From Hahella sp. KA22 (GTDB lineage Bacteria > Pseudomonadota > Gammaproteobacteria > Pseudomonadales > Oleiphilaceae), in assembly GCF_004135205.1 (NCBI RefSeq), contig NZ_CP035490.1:2745501-2809500 (forward strand): DNA of 64,000 nt. Direction: 5' to 3'. The translations under genes were made by a program, and so were the position numbers. Below are positions 45,643 to 54,683 of the stretch, piece after piece. The notes under the pieces are model-generated. The model ran no database searches, was not told the DNA's origin, and saw only the letters and a list, made by a program, of their open reading frames with translations. How positions within the stretch are numbered: the first letter of the stretch is position 1; every line of letters starts with the position of its first letter.

Positions 45643-48015
45643 ATGAAATTCAGTGAATATTGGTTACGAGAGTGGGTCGATCCGCAGCTGAGCTCAGAGG
45701 CATTGGTTCAGCAAATCACTATGGCGGGCCTGGAAGTGGACGCTGCTGAGCGCGTAGCCAAGCCTTTTAGTGGAATCGTGGTGGGTGAGGTGCTGTCAGT
45801 CGAACCTCACCCCGATGCAGATAAGCTTCGTGTCTGTAAGGTTTCAGATGGTCAAGAGCAGTTTCAGGTAGTATGTGGCGCTCCCAATGTCGTAGCGGGA
45901 ATGAAAGTTCCGTTCGCTAAAATTGGCGCTGTGTTGTCCGGCGACTTCAAAATCAAAAAAGCTAAGTTGCGAGGCATAGAGTCTCAGGGCATGTTGTGCT
46001 CAGAAGAGGAGCTAACTCTGGCGGAGAAGTCCGATGGTTTAATGCCGTTGGCCGCAGATGCGCCTGTTGGAGCTGACGTTCGCAGCTATTTGAAGCTGGA
46101 TGACAATATTATTGATGTTGATCTGACTCCCAACCGTAGCGATTGCCTCAGTATTCTGGGGATGGCGCGGGAAGTGGCCGCTCTCAACAAGATTCCTTTT
46201 GAAGCGCCTGAAGTGAAGAAAATGGCGGCGGTTACTGACGACGTGTTTCCTGTCCAAATCGACGCTCCGGATGCCTGTCCGCGGTATGTCGGGCGCGTTA
46301 TCAAAGGGGTGGATTTGTCCGCGCCTACTCCTCAGTGGATGGTTGAAAAGCTGCGCCGTAGCGGAATTCGCAGTATTGACGCAGTGGTGGACGTCACTAA
46401 CTTCGTCATGATCGAGTTAGGCCAGCCTATGCATGCGTTTGACCTTAACGAGCTTGCGGGCGGCATCGTGGTTCGGATGCCTGCGCCGGGTGAAAAGTTG
46501 GTTCTGCTGGATGGGCAGGAAATAACTATTAATCCTGATACCTTGGTCATTGCCGACAAAGAAAAGCCTCTAGCCTTGGCTGGTATTATGGGGGGCGAGC
46601 ACAGCGGCGTTTCTGAAAAAACCAAGGACATATTCCTGGAAAGCGCGTTCTTCGCTCCATTACATTTGGCTGGGAAGGCGCGATCATACGGTTTGCATAC
46701 GGACTCATCTCATCGCTTTGAACGTGGTGTTGACTATGCTCACCAGGCGCGCGCCATAGAGCGGGCCACTGAGTTGTTGCTTGAGATTGTGGGCGGTCAG
46801 CCTGGCCCGGTTACTGAAGTCTGTAGCAAAGAGCACTTGCCTGCCAAAGCATTGGTCAATCTGCGCCATGCTCGTGTTGATGAGTTGCTTGGCGTTCACC
46901 TGGATCGCACCAGAGTAGAGGAAATGCTCGCGAGGTTGGGTCTTAGCGTGCATAAGGTTGCTAAAGACGGCTGGACTTTCAGCGCCCCGACCCATCGCTT
47001 CGATATCAGTATTGAGGTTGATCTGATCGAAGAAGTGGCGAGATTGTATGGCTATAACAAGCTGCCCGTCACCGAGCCGATGGCGCCGTTGGGAATCAAG
47101 CCGTTGCCAGAGAGTAAGGTATCTCTGCGTCGCTTGAAACTGCACTTAGTGTCGAGAGGCTATCAGGAAGCAATTACATACTCTTTCGTAGATCAGAAAG
47201 TGTTGAATCTGCTGACTCCTGAGGAAGATACCATTAATTTGGCGAATCCTATCGCCAGCGATATGGCTGCGATGCGTACGACGCTCTGGGCGGGCCTTTT
47301 GCAGACTGCTTTGTATAATCAAAATCGCCAACAAAATCGCATTCGTCTTTTTGAATCTGGTCTACGCTTCCTTAAGAAGAGCGGGCAAATTCAACAAGAC
47401 CCGATGTTGGCGGGGCTGATTATGGGCGCCAGTATGCCGGAAGGCTGGGAAAGCAAAAAGCGCACGGTAGACTTCTATGATGTGAAGGGAGATCTGGAGT
47501 CGCTTTTGGAAATTCCTGGCTGTAACTTGAGTTTCAGAGGCGCTCGGCATCCAGCATTGCACCCTGGACAGACGGCTGAAGTTCTAAAAGATGGGCAACC
47601 TATTGGTGTGTTAGGCGCACTGCATCCCAGAATTGCTAAAACTTTGAATTTAAATGGCCCACTTTATTTATTTGAGCTATGCTTAAATTCAATAGCAGAC
47701 GGGCAAGTGCCTTCTTTTAAAGGAGTTTCCCGCTTCCCGGAGATCCGAAGAGACCTTGCTATTGTAATAGATGAACAAACACCTTACGCGGATGTCGCCC
47801 TGGCGATTGCTCAGAGCGCAGGGGAGTGGCGTGTTCACCACGAGCTGTTCGATGTATATCATGGGGAATCGGTCGGTGCGAACAAGAAGAGCCTGGCCAT
47901 CAGTATCGTGTGGCGCCATCCTGAAAGAACATTACGCGACGAAGAAATCACGGAGGCATTTGACAACGTGGTGAAAGAACTTGGTAATCGTTTCGGTGCG
48001 TCTTTGAGGAGTTAG
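45643..48015 (+). CDS. pheT: Phenylalanine-tRNA ligase beta subunit
   Basis: The 790-residue beta subunit binds tRNA and edits mischarged Tyr-tRNA-Phe. It has the tRNA-binding OB fold (about 40-150, [22 protein letters not shown]), the B3/B4 editing domain, a B5 domain, the catalytic-like B6/B7 and the C-terminal ferredoxin-fold anticodon-binding domain ([15 protein letters not shown] near 700). Length is typical (795 in E. coli). ihfA starts two bases after its stop. Confidence 0.98.
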   Translation: MKFSEYWLREWVDPQLSSEALVQQITMAGLEVDAAERVAKPFSGIVVGEVLSVEPHPDADKLRVCKVSDGQEQFQVVCGAPNVVAGMKVPFAKIGAVLSGDFKIKKAKLRGIESQGMLCSEEELTLAEKSDGLMPLAADAPVGADVRSYLKLDDNIIDVDLTPNRSDCLSILGMAREVAALNKIPFEAPEVKKMAAVTDDVFPVQIDAPDACPRYVGRVIKGVDLSAPTPQWMVEKLRRSGIRSIDAVVDVTNFVMIELGQPMHAFDLNELAGGIVVRMPAPGEKLVLLDGQEITINPDTLVIADKEKPLALAGIMGGEHSGVSEKTKDIFLESAFFAPLHLAGKARSYGLHTDSSHRFERGVDYAHQARAIERATELLLEIVGGQPGPVTEVCSKEHLPAKALVNLRHARVDELLGVHLDRTRVEEMLARLGLSVHKVAKDGWTFSAPTHRFDISIEVDLIEEVARLYGYNKLPVTEPMAPLGIKPLPESKVSLRRLKLHLVSRGYQEAITYSFVDQKVLNLLTPEEDTINLANPIASDMAAMRTTLWAGLLQTALYNQNRQQNRIRLFESGLRFLKKSGQIQQDPMLAGLIMGASMPEGWESKKRTVDFYDVKGDLESLLEIPGCNLSFRGARHPALHPGQTAEVLKDGQPIGVLGALHPRIAKTLNLNGPLYLFELCLNSIADGQVPSFKGVSRFPEIRRDLAIVIDEQTPYADVALAIAQSAGEWRVHHELFDVYHGESVGANKKSLAISIVWRHPERTLRDEEITEAFDNVVKELGNRFGASLRS

Positions 48016-48017
48016 TC

Positions 48018-48320
48018 ATGGGAGCTTTAACGAAAGCAGATATGGCTGAGCGGCTTTATCAGGAAGTGGGTCTCAATAAGCGTGAAGCTAAAGAAATGGT
48101 CGAGGCCTTCTTTGACGAGGTCAGAGATGCATTAAGCCACAACGAGCAAGTAAAGCTGTCAGGATTCGGCAATTTTGACCTGAGGGACAAAAAACAGCGT
48201 CCTGGCCGCAACCCTAAGACTGGTGAGGAGATTCCTATCACCGCCAGACGGGTTGTTACTTTCAGACCAGGTCAAAAATTAAAGGCTAAAGTAGAAGCTT
48301 ATGCTGGAACCCAGTCATAA
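48018..48320 (+). CDS. ihfA: Integration host factor alpha subunit
   Basis: The 100-residue DNA-bending protein forms a heterodimer with IhfB. The start [27 protein letters not shown] and the beta-arm [20 protein letters not shown], whose tip proline inserts into DNA, are diagnostic. The gene is at the expected place after pheT. It overlaps the MerR-type gene by 20 bases. Confidence 0.98.
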   Translation: MGALTKADMAERLYQEVGLNKREAKEMVEAFFDEVRDALSHNEQVKLSGFGNFDLRDKKQRPGRNPKTGEEIPITARRVVTFRPGQKLKAKVEAYAGTQS

Positions 48321-48657
48321 CGACGAGCTCCCACCCATTCCAGGAAAACGCTACTTCACCATCGGTGAGGTTAGTGATCTATGTAGTGTTAAGGCTCACG
48401 TGCTGCGATATTGGGAGCAGGAGTTTCCTCAACTCGCTCCCGTAAAGCGGCGCGGAAATCGCCGCTATTATCAACGGCAGGACGTGTTGATGATTCGCCA
48501 GATTCGAGACCTTCTATACAACCAAGGTTACACAATCGGCGGCGCCAAGCAGAAATTGGCGGGCTCCGAAACCAAGGAAGACGCTACGCAGGCCAAGCAA
48601 CTCATTCGTCAGATGATTATTGAGTTAGAAGAAGTGTTGTTGGTCCTTGAAGCCTAA
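48301..48657 (+). CDS. MerR family regulator downstream of ihfA
   Basis: The 118-residue protein has an N-terminal MerR helix-turn-helix ([24 protein letters not shown], then [21 protein letters not shown]) and a short C-terminal helix. It lacks a cysteine-rich or ligand-binding domain, as usual for this conserved ihfA-linked protein of unknown target. The start overlaps the 3' end of ihfA, so it is co-translated with it. Confidence 0.92.
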   Translation: MLEPSHNDELPPIPGKRYFTIGEVSDLCSVKAHVLRYWEQEFPQLAPVKRRGNRRYYQRQDVLMIRQIRDLLYNQGYTIGGAKQKLAGSETKEDATQAKQLIRQMIIELEEVLLVLEA

Positions 48658-48715
48658 TAGGTTTCAAGGACCGTCACATCAAAGTAAAAAACTGAATTAT
48701 TTGGTTTTTTAGGGG

Positions 48716-48744
48716 TTGAAGGGTGCGGTGTTTTTATCTATCAT
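48716..48744 (+). promoter_or_regulatory. Sigma-70 promoter of tRNA-Pro
   Basis: TTGAAG (48716-48721) and TATCAT (48739-48744) are 17 bases apart, 16 bases before the tRNA. Confidence 0.8.
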
Positions 48745-48759
48745 ACGCACCTCTTCGAG

Positions 48760-48837
<78 letters not shown>

Positions 48838-48896
48838 ATTTTCCTTTCTAGTATCAATAAGTTACACCACTATTTTCTTGTGGTTAAATTTTATTC

Positions 48897-48925
48897 TTGC
48901 AAAAGATTTGCAAATGTTTTGCAAA
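48897..48925. repeat. Three TTGCAAA repeats at 11-base spacing
   Basis: TTGCAAA occurs at 48897-48903, 48908-48914 and 48919-48925, exactly one helical turn apart. The group lies between tRNA-Pro and the integrase remnant. It could be left-over integrase arm sites or a protein-binding array. Confidence 0.6.
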
Positions 48926-48933
48926 ACCTCCCG

Positions 48934-49229
48934 TTAAATTTCAGCTATTTTTAGGTCCGCGACGGCATTTATCCACCTAATTTCGCTGTGTCCGGAATCG
49001 TAGTTCTTCACCATCTTTTCTGAAGCCCATCCGCCCAGTTGCTTGGGGTCTTTTCCTTGGTCTTTGTACAATTTTTCACCCAATGCGCGTATCTCGTGAA
49101 AGGTTGGTTTCTCTCCTTAACGATAGTACTCGAGAAGTACCGCAAGAAAACTCTTGGTTCTTGGGGTGCCTTATCATCGAGCGTCAACCTACTACTCGCA
49201 ATAGAAGCAGGATTGTTTCCTAAGCTCAA
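48934..49229 (-). pseudogene. int: Phage-type tyrosine integrase, C-terminal remnant
   Basis: The minus-strand frame 48934-49116 encodes 60 residues that are clearly the end of a lambda-type integrase. TFHEIRALGEKLY carries the catalytic His-x-x-Arg, and LGGWASEKMVKNYDSGH carries the nucleophilic tyrosine (Tyr39 of the piece). A stop codon (complement of 49117-49119) lies directly upstream in frame, and no start codon fits. Codons further upstream in another frame (to about 49229) may be more of the gene after a frameshift. The piece is AT-richer than its neighbours and sits beside the tRNA-Pro 3' end: the scar of a former prophage or island. Confidence 0.82.
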
Positions 49230-49332
49230 AGCTGCCTGCCACCTTTGTGGCGATTAACTATTCTGTGGGGAAGGGGGCGTGGGCGTTTGTGTTGAATTTT
49301 TTGACTTTAAAAGTTTTTATTTGGGGCTTTTT
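49230..49332. other. AT-rich spacer after the integrase remnant
   Basis: No gene is seen. The segment is T-rich and ends in the perfect palindrome GGGGCTTTTTT/AAAAAAAGCCCC (49323-49345), which forms part of the following terminator. Confidence 0.5.
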
Positions 49333-49358
49333 TAAAAAAAGCCCCTGGGGAAGGGGCT
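49333..49358 (-). terminator. Terminator of the phasin-like gene
   Basis: On the minus strand AGCCCC pairs with GGGGCT around TTCCCCA and is followed by seven Ts, 35 bases after the stop. Confidence 0.88.
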
Positions 49359-49392
49359 GAGTCTACTCTAGCTCTAAACTAGTGAGGTTTAC

Positions 49393-49812
49393 TCAGTGTG
49401 AAATCTTTTCCTTGAGCAGGGTGACCTTGTCCAAAAGATCTTTAATTCTGCTTTCGAGGTTGTGCTTGTAAGTTTCGAGCCGTGGTTTGACTTCTTTGTC
49501 CATGGCTTTTTCGGCTTGCATTTTGGCGTAGGCTGACATCATTGTTGCGTTCCAGCGTATTCTGCCGCGTACGTCATAAGTGGCTGCGTCGATGTTGCGG
49601 GCGAAGTCTTTGAGGGTGTTGTTTTTGGCTCGGATTCGGGTGACGACGGCTTTCAGGCTCTTATCTTCGTTATCCAGATCTGCGCCTAGTTGATTCAGTA
49701 CCTTTTTTCCTTCCTGCTCAACCGTGCTCAGGCCGGATTGCAGTTGGCGTTGTAGCTGGTCCTTTAAAGTAGTTAGCCGGTCCACTTGGCTTTTTGAGTT
49801 TTTTGCCGACAT
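49393..49812 (-). CDS. Helical (phasin-like) protein of unknown function
   Basis: The 139-residue soluble protein is almost wholly helical and highly charged (KSQVDRLTTLKDQLQRQLQS, then KSLKAVVTRIRAKNNTLKDF). There is a coiled-coil C-terminus and no cysteines. It lacks a signal peptide. Phasins and other granule- or DNA-associated small helical proteins look like this, but the similarity is only in composition. It has its own strong terminator. Function unknown. Confidence 0.7.
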   Translation of the reverse strand: MSAKNSKSQVDRLTTLKDQLQRQLQSGLSTVEQEGKKVLNQLGADLDNEDKSLKAVVTRIRAKNNTLKDFARNIDAATYDVRGRIRWNATMMSAYAKMQAEKAMDKEVKPRLETYKHNLESRIKDLLDKVTLLKEKISH

Positions 49813-49927
49813 TTTAGCGCCTTGAAATCGGGTTATATGGCTAAATTTGAATCAAATACTAGAAGCAAAAATTAGAATAATCATCCTAATTTGCAGGCAT
49901 TCGGACAGGAGGTTTAAGGAGAGGAAA

Positions 49928-49950
49928 TCCGCCGGTTTGAAGCCGGCGGA
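49928..49950 (-). terminator. Terminator of elbB
   Basis: TCCGCCGG pairs perfectly with CCGGCGGA across a seven-base loop, 15 bases after the elbB stop on the minus strand, followed by ATTTCC. Confidence 0.7.
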
Positions 49951-49964
49951 AGCAGAGCAAGGGA

Positions 49965-50621
49965 TTAGTCGATCCAGGTTAGAATCTGGCGAACCAGCTT
50001 TTCAATGCCTGTGGCGGCCTCTGAAATGCGGCCCGCCAGCATATAGGCTGGCGTGGAGGCGACTTTACGCCCTTCATCCACGACTATGTCGTCTACGGCG
50101 CAGTTCACGTGCTGTCCGCCCATACTTTCAATTGCTCCGGCGACGTCTCTATTGTCGCCAATAGTGCATTTGACGCCGTCTCCATAAATATGAGGAATCA
50201 TGGTTGGAGCGATGCAGATGTAACCGGCAGGTTTGCCTGACTCGGCAAAGGCTTTGGCGACTCGCTCCACCTGCGGGAGAATTTTCATGTCAACGCCGTC
50301 GACAGCGAAGGTGGATAGGTTTTTCGCTGCGCCGAATCCGCCTGGAAAGATCAGTGCGTCAAACTCGTCGGGATCAAGCTCCGAAAGCTCTTTGATGTCG
50401 CCGCGCGCAAGGCGGGCGGACTCCAGTAATACGTTGCGTGACGCTTCAGGAACAGGCTCTCCGCTGATGTGATTCACCACTTGCACCAGATTAATATCTG
50501 GAGCGAAGCACTGATATTTCGCGTCGTTGCTGTCCAGCGCCAAAAGAGTGATGACAGACTCGTAGATTTCTGCGCCATCGAGGTACCCACAGCCTGACAA
50601 AACCACAGCAATATTAGCCAT
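49965..50621 (-). CDS. elbB: ElbB/DJ-1-PfpI family glyoxalase-like protein
   Basis: The 218-residue protein belongs to the class I glutamine-amidotransferase-like fold with an active-site cysteine in PAGYICIAPTM. The start VVLSGCGYLDGAEIYESV, the FPGGFGAAKNLSTFA segment and the C-terminal PAYMLAGRISEAATGIEKLV are typical of ElbB. In E. coli it was linked to isoprenoid synthesis and later shown to have weak glyoxalase activity; the true role is open. The ATG has a GGAGG-type site upstream. It is monocistronic. Confidence 0.95.
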   Translation of the reverse strand: MANIAVVLSGCGYLDGAEIYESVITLLALDSNDAKYQCFAPDINLVQVVNHISGEPVPEASRNVLLESARLARGDIKELSELDPDEFDALIFPGGFGAAKNLSTFAVDGVDMKILPQVERVAKAFAESGKPAGYICIAPTMIPHIYGDGVKCTIGDNRDVAGAIESMGGQHVNCAVDDIVVDEGRKVASTPAYMLAGRISEAATGIEKLVRQILTWID

Positions 50622-50748
50622 TGTAACTCCTCCCTTTTTTCTCAGCTCAGCTTTGATCAGTCTTAACTATTTATGCCGACATACTTTAGCCCGGCGGGTT
50701 TGCATTTTCTATGCTATGGTGAATTTAGACTCACCAGAACAATCCGCC

Positions 50749-52401
50749 ATGAATTTGAGATCGCTTTGGTTCAAATTCGGAGCAATTTGTGTCTGCTTCG
50801 CCGTGATTTTGATCATGATCTTTATGGCGGGGTTGCAGGTATTTTTTGCCCCAATGGCCAGGGACTTGGAATCTCAGCGCGCCCGTCTTGATATAGACCG
50901 GGTGACTGGCGCTTTATTCCATGAACTAACCAATCTGCATCAATATACCCTGGACTGGGCTGCTTGGGACGACACCTATCGCTTTGTTGAATCTCCTTAT
51001 CCTGAATACATAGAGTCCAATCTCGGCGACGCTACATTCGTTAATCTCAAGATCGACGCGATGATGCTTTATAAGCCCAACGGCGAGGTAGTTTGGGGAA
51101 AGACACTGGATCAGGAAACTGGGGAAACGCTGCATGTTAAAGAGCTGCCTTTGGACGGCCCGCCTGATCCTGGTTTTATCCTGGGGGTGGCGCTCGGTGA
51201 TTTTAAGGACCCGTATTCGGGATATTCCGGGATTATGGGGACTGAATCCGGGCTGATGTTTGTCAGTGTTCGGCCAGTGTTTCGCTCCAACCTGACTGGA
51301 CCGGCGAATGGCGTGTTGTTGTTTGGCCGTTTAGTGCGCGGGCGATTGCTACAGAATCTGCAGCAGTTGGTGGGAGTGCCATTCGCGGTCTTTTGGATGC
51401 ATGACCCAAAGCTCAATGATGGCTTGCGCAATATCGCCGACAGGTTGACGGTGGATGAACCTATTTATACCCGGGAAGTCAGCAACTCCAAGTTGGAGGG
51501 TTACACGCTGATTCCCGATATTGAGAGCGACCTTAGTATTCTGGTACGCATCAACGCCGACCGCGACTTTTTTAATCTCACAGCTGCGACGTTTGACCGG
51601 GCGATGAGCTACGCCTCTTATTTACTGACGGCGGTATTGGGCATCTTCGCCTTCCTTGTTTTGATGCTGGTGCTGCGCCCATTGGCGCGGTTGGAGGCCT
51701 ATGTCAGGCGTGTTCAAAGTCAGCCGCAACTGGAAAAACTGGATCTACCCAAGCTGCCTAGAGACGAAATAGGGAAGCTTGGCAGGGCGTTCTATCAGTT
51801 GTTATGTCAGTTGCAGGAGCAAAGTGAAAAGCTGCGTGAGATGTCCTTTCGTGATGAGTTGACGGGGCTGGCGAACCGTAGAGCGGTCATTGGATATCTG
51901 GATGAGCGCTGGAAACTGGCTTTGGAGCAGAAGTCGGATATCGCTGTTATTATCTGCGATGTTGATTACTTTAAGGACTTTAATGATCACTATGGTCATG
52001 ACATGGGCGATGAAGTGCTCAAGGAGGTCGCCTCGGCGTTGCGTCGAGGCGCTAACAAGCGCCTTGATCTAGTCGCCCGTTATGGAGGGGAAGAGTTTTT
52101 AATCGTGTTGCCAGGCGCTGATCTTCATATTGGAGAGCAGGTGGCGGAGCGCCTGGTTAAACGCGTGTATGAAATGAAACTCCCTCACCACTTTTCGCAA
52201 GTCGCGCAGTATGTGTCCGTAAGCTGTGGCGTCGCGGCAGGTTCTCCTGGCGAAGACGAGACAAAAGAGGAGTGGATTCGATTGGCGGACGAAGCCTTAT
52301 ATAAAGCCAAGGAATCTGGACGAAATCGATTCGCGGCGATCAATCCTGCGGATTTGCGCAATATGAAACGCAGCGGCTCCTACAACTCGGTCAACCCTTA
52401 A
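50749..52401 (+). CDS. CHASE4-GGDEF diguanylate cyclase
   Basis: The start at 50749 (550 residues) puts the signal-anchor helix at 10-33; an ATG at 50716 is possible and neither has a strong ribosome-binding site. The periplasmic part (about 40-280) matches CHASE4 (LHQYTLDWAAWDDTYRFVE). A second helix is near 287-309, followed by a HAMP-like linker and the GGDEF domain. The catalytic motif is GGEEF (446-450), which predicts an active cyclase making c-di-GMP. The product-inhibition site RxxD is altered to KRLD (437-440). It stands alone, divergent from elbB. Confidence 0.93.
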   Translation: MNLRSLWFKFGAICVCFAVILIMIFMAGLQVFFAPMARDLESQRARLDIDRVTGALFHELTNLHQYTLDWAAWDDTYRFVESPYPEYIESNLGDATFVNLKIDAMMLYKPNGEVVWGKTLDQETGETLHVKELPLDGPPDPGFILGVALGDFKDPYSGYSGIMGTESGLMFVSVRPVFRSNLTGPANGVLLFGRLVRGRLLQNLQQLVGVPFAVFWMHDPKLNDGLRNIADRLTVDEPIYTREVSNSKLEGYTLIPDIESDLSILVRINADRDFFNLTAATFDRAMSYASYLLTAVLGIFAFLVLMLVLRPLARLEAYVRRVQSQPQLEKLDLPKLPRDEIGKLGRAFYQLLCQLQEQSEKLREMSFRDELTGLANRRAVIGYLDERWKLALEQKSDIAVIICDVDYFKDFNDHYGHDMGDEVLKEVASALRRGANKRLDLVARYGGEEFLIVLPGADLHIGEQVAERLVKRVYEMKLPHHFSQVAQYVSVSCGVAAGSPGEDETKEEWIRLADEALYKAKESGRNRFAAINPADLRNMKRSGSYNSVNP

Positions 52402-52484
52402 GCATTTGTCCTCCCGCACTTGGGCGTTATAGTTAAGCGCCTGACTCCTTTTTCAAAGTTATCTCGAATTCTTGGTGAACTTTT

Positions 52485-53096
52485 ATGCGTTTTGCTGCCC
52501 TGCTTTCATCCGCTTTGAGCTTCGTTTTATCCGGCTGTGATTCTTTTACGGTAAGGGAGGCGGAAATTCAGGCCAGTATTAACAAGCAGCTCCCTATTCA
52601 AGGCATTATCAATGTGCAGGTTCGTGCGCCGGAAGGTTTGGGTGGATTGGACGGCATCCTGCCGGACCTCATGCGGCAAAGCCTGTCCGTTCAGGCTCAA
52701 TTGGACCTGCAGAGACTGAATATTGCTTTGTTGGGTGATCAAGGTGGTTATGTCATGTTAGATGCCGAGCCGATGTTGTCCACCCGAATTTTGGGCGTCG
52801 GTATTGAGGAACCGCTCCGAATTACCGGAAGCGCGGCGGTAAGGTGGGAGGCGGATTCAGGCGCTCTGTATCTGGATAACATTCAAGTGCTGAACGTAGA
52901 GTCTCGCTTTATTAATCGTTTCGTGCCCGACGGGGTTCGTAAGCCGTTGTGGAGCAGCATTAGCGATTGGCTGAACGCGTACTATGGAGCCTATCCAGTC
53001 TATAAGCTGAAAGAGCCTGTTAGCATTGCAAGTAAAATTGTTGGCGCTGTGCGAGAAATTACGGTCGAAGACGACATGGTGAGGTTCCGCTTATAG
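52485..53096 (+). CDS. DUF1439-like lipoprotein
   Basis: The 203-residue precursor has a lipoprotein signal with lipobox LSGC (Cys18). The mature part (REAEIQASINKQLPIQG, then LDLQRLNIALLGDQGGYVMLDAEPML) resembles DUF1439/LEA-like beta-sandwich lipoproteins such as YceB. Its role is unknown; an outer-membrane periplasmic-face position is likely because residue 2 after Cys is Ser, not Asp... the residue right after Cys is Asp19, which in E. coli favours inner-membrane retention, so localisation is unsure. It follows the GGDEF gene by 83 bases. Confidence 0.7.
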   Translation: MRFAALLSSALSFVLSGCDSFTVREAEIQASINKQLPIQGIINVQVRAPEGLGGLDGILPDLMRQSLSVQAQLDLQRLNIALLGDQGGYVMLDAEPMLSTRILGVGIEEPLRITGSAAVRWEADSGALYLDNIQVLNVESRFINRFVPDGVRKPLWSSISDWLNAYYGAYPVYKLKEPVSIASKIVGAVREITVEDDMVRFRL

Positions 53097-53323
53097 CAGG
53101 CGATGTTGTCAGGCTTCCTGTCCCAAACGCCCGCAAATCTCTGTATGCCCTTTAGGATAAGGAGATTCTCGGATTTTTATTCCTATAGAGATGACTAAAA
53201 TTCATCTTTACTTGTCGGTGATTGGCTGATCGTCGTCAGGAAGTCGAGTCATGCCGGGCTCTTTAACCGGGTGGCTAAAGAAGTAAAGTTGTATTAATGA
53301 AAAAATGAAAATAGGTACCAGCT

Positions 53324-53443
53324 GTGATTAGACGTTTTGCATCTTATGGCGCACTGGACGCGTTCATAGCAGCCAACACAGTGCTGCTGGTTCAATGCTG
53401 GCCTGACGTTAACGGCGAATGGGTCGCTGAATTCAAGGCCTAA
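53324..53443 (+). CDS. Small protein (39 residues) with own terminator
   Basis: A GTG start with AGG about nine bases upstream opens a 40-codon frame. The product starts IRRFASYGALDAFIAANTVL and ends QCWPDVNGEWVAEFKA. It has an amphipathic or membrane-prone middle and codon use like the neighbours (GCG, CTG, GGC, AAC). A strong terminator begins 18 bases after the stop, which supports a separate short transcript. No family recognised. It could be a small regulatory protein or part of a small RNA. Confidence 0.45.
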   Translation: MIRRFASYGALDAFIAANTVLLVQCWPDVNGEWVAEFKA

Positions 53444-53461
53444 TGGAAGAATCTTTTAAAG

Positions 53462-53493
53462 AAGCCGGGTGATGAGAGTCTCCCGGCTTTTTT
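53462..53493 (+). terminator. Terminator after the 39-residue frame
   Basis: AAGCCGGG pairs with CCCGGCTT across a 12-base loop and is followed by TTTTTC. It closes the short transcript upstream of the polyamine-sensor genes. Confidence 0.92.
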
Positions 53494-53615
53494 CTTTCTA
53501 TATCCGAGGCTTCTGCTAATCTCAAAGAGAGTGGCCAGGGCTTCCGGCAAATACCGTCATATCCCCGGCGTAGTGCAAAAACACGGATATCGGACAACTG
53601 ATAGACACCGCCGAC

Positions 53616-54668
53616 ATGGAGCATCGACTGATTCTATGGTTGACCATATGGGGGGTTAGCCTTCTCTATCCCCTCGCGGCGAGGGGGACGGATAGTGTTG
53701 AGCTGGTTTTGTATAACTGGGCGAACTACATGCCTCCTGAGTTACTGGACGCCTTTCAAAAGGAAACGGGGGTTCAGGTGCGGGAACTTTATTACTCCTC
53801 CGATGAAAGTAAGCAAGCCTTGCTGGCGGAAACCCAGGGCGTTGGGCTTGATTTGATTATCAGCGCTGGCGCATCAATGCGTGAATATGTGATTCCAGAA
53901 TGGATTGATGCGTTGCAGCCGGAGCTACTGCCCCATTTACCCAATGTGGACGAACATTGGATGAAAATGTTTGGAGAGGTGGAGGGTTACGGTGTGCCCT
54001 TGTTGTGGGGAACCATCGGCATCGCCTACCGAAGTGACAAGCTTCCACAGCCGCCTTCCAGTTGGCGGGACTTTTTTAAACCCCACCATAGCCTGCGACA
54101 AAAAATCATGGTGATCGACGATTCCGCCGACGCATTTGGTATGGCGTTGGTGGCGTTGGGATATTCCATGAACGCGACGGACTTGGCTCAGGTTGAAGCG
54201 GCTGGCGTACTGCTGGAACAACAGAAGCCTTATGTGGCGGGTTACGCCTATCCGCTTATTGATGAGAACTCTGAACTGATCAAAGGCCATATTGTAATGG
54301 CCATGATGTACAACGGAGATGCGGTAGGCCTGCACGAACTGGACCCAAGAGTGGAGTTCGTGGCGCCGGCTGAGGGCACGAATTTGTGGGTGGACTACAT
54401 TGGCGTCGTCAAAAAAAGCCAACATAAAGAGGAGGCGCATCAGTTTATCGACTTTTTACTGCGTCCAGAAAACGCCGCCAGACTGTCTGAGTTTCTGCAC
54501 TATGCTTCGGCGAATAAAGCGACGGCCTCCAAGTTGTCAAAGGAGCACCTGGAAAATCCTGACATTTACCCGCCTAAAAACGTGATGGATAAGGCGGATA
54601 CTTACAAAGTCATTTCGCCGGAGGTGTTAAAGTTGCGCAATCAGATGTTTCGTTCGATTAAGCGCTAG
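53616..54668 (+). CDS. PotD/NspS-like periplasmic polyamine-binding protein
   Basis: The 350-residue precursor has a signal peptide (about 1-24) and the fold of spermidine/putrescine-binding proteins. Typical segments are LVLYNWANYMPPELLDAFQKETG, read in part, then YGVPLLWGTIGIAYRSDKL and FIDFLLRPENAARLSEFLHYASAN. No transporter genes (potABC) are nearby; instead a GGDEF-EAL gene starts 15 bases after its stop. This is the layout of nspS-mbaA in Vibrio cholerae, where the binding protein reports norspermidine or spermidine to the membrane enzyme. A sensor rather than a transport role is therefore inferred. Confidence 0.88.
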   Translation: MEHRLILWLTIWGVSLLYPLAARGTDSVELVLYNWANYMPPELLDAFQKETGVQVRELYYSSDESKQALLAETQGVGLDLIISAGASMREYVIPEWIDALQPELLPHLPNVDEHWMKMFGEVEGYGVPLLWGTIGIAYRSDKLPQPPSSWRDFFKPHHSLRQKIMVIDDSADAFGMALVALGYSMNATDLAQVEAAGVLLEQQKPYVAGYAYPLIDENSELIKGHIVMAMMYNGDAVGLHELDPRVEFVAPAEGTNLWVDYIGVVKKSQHKEEAHQFIDFLLRPENAARLSEFLHYASANKATASKLSKEHLENPDIYPPKNVMDKADTYKVISPEVLKLRNQMFRSIKR

Positions 54669-54683
54669 AATGGATACGCCGCC

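Noticed and set aside
48838-49392. Second attachment-site copy (duplicate of the tRNA-Pro 3' end)
   Set aside because: I searched by eye for a repeat of the tRNA end and found none, so no intact element boundaries can be drawn.
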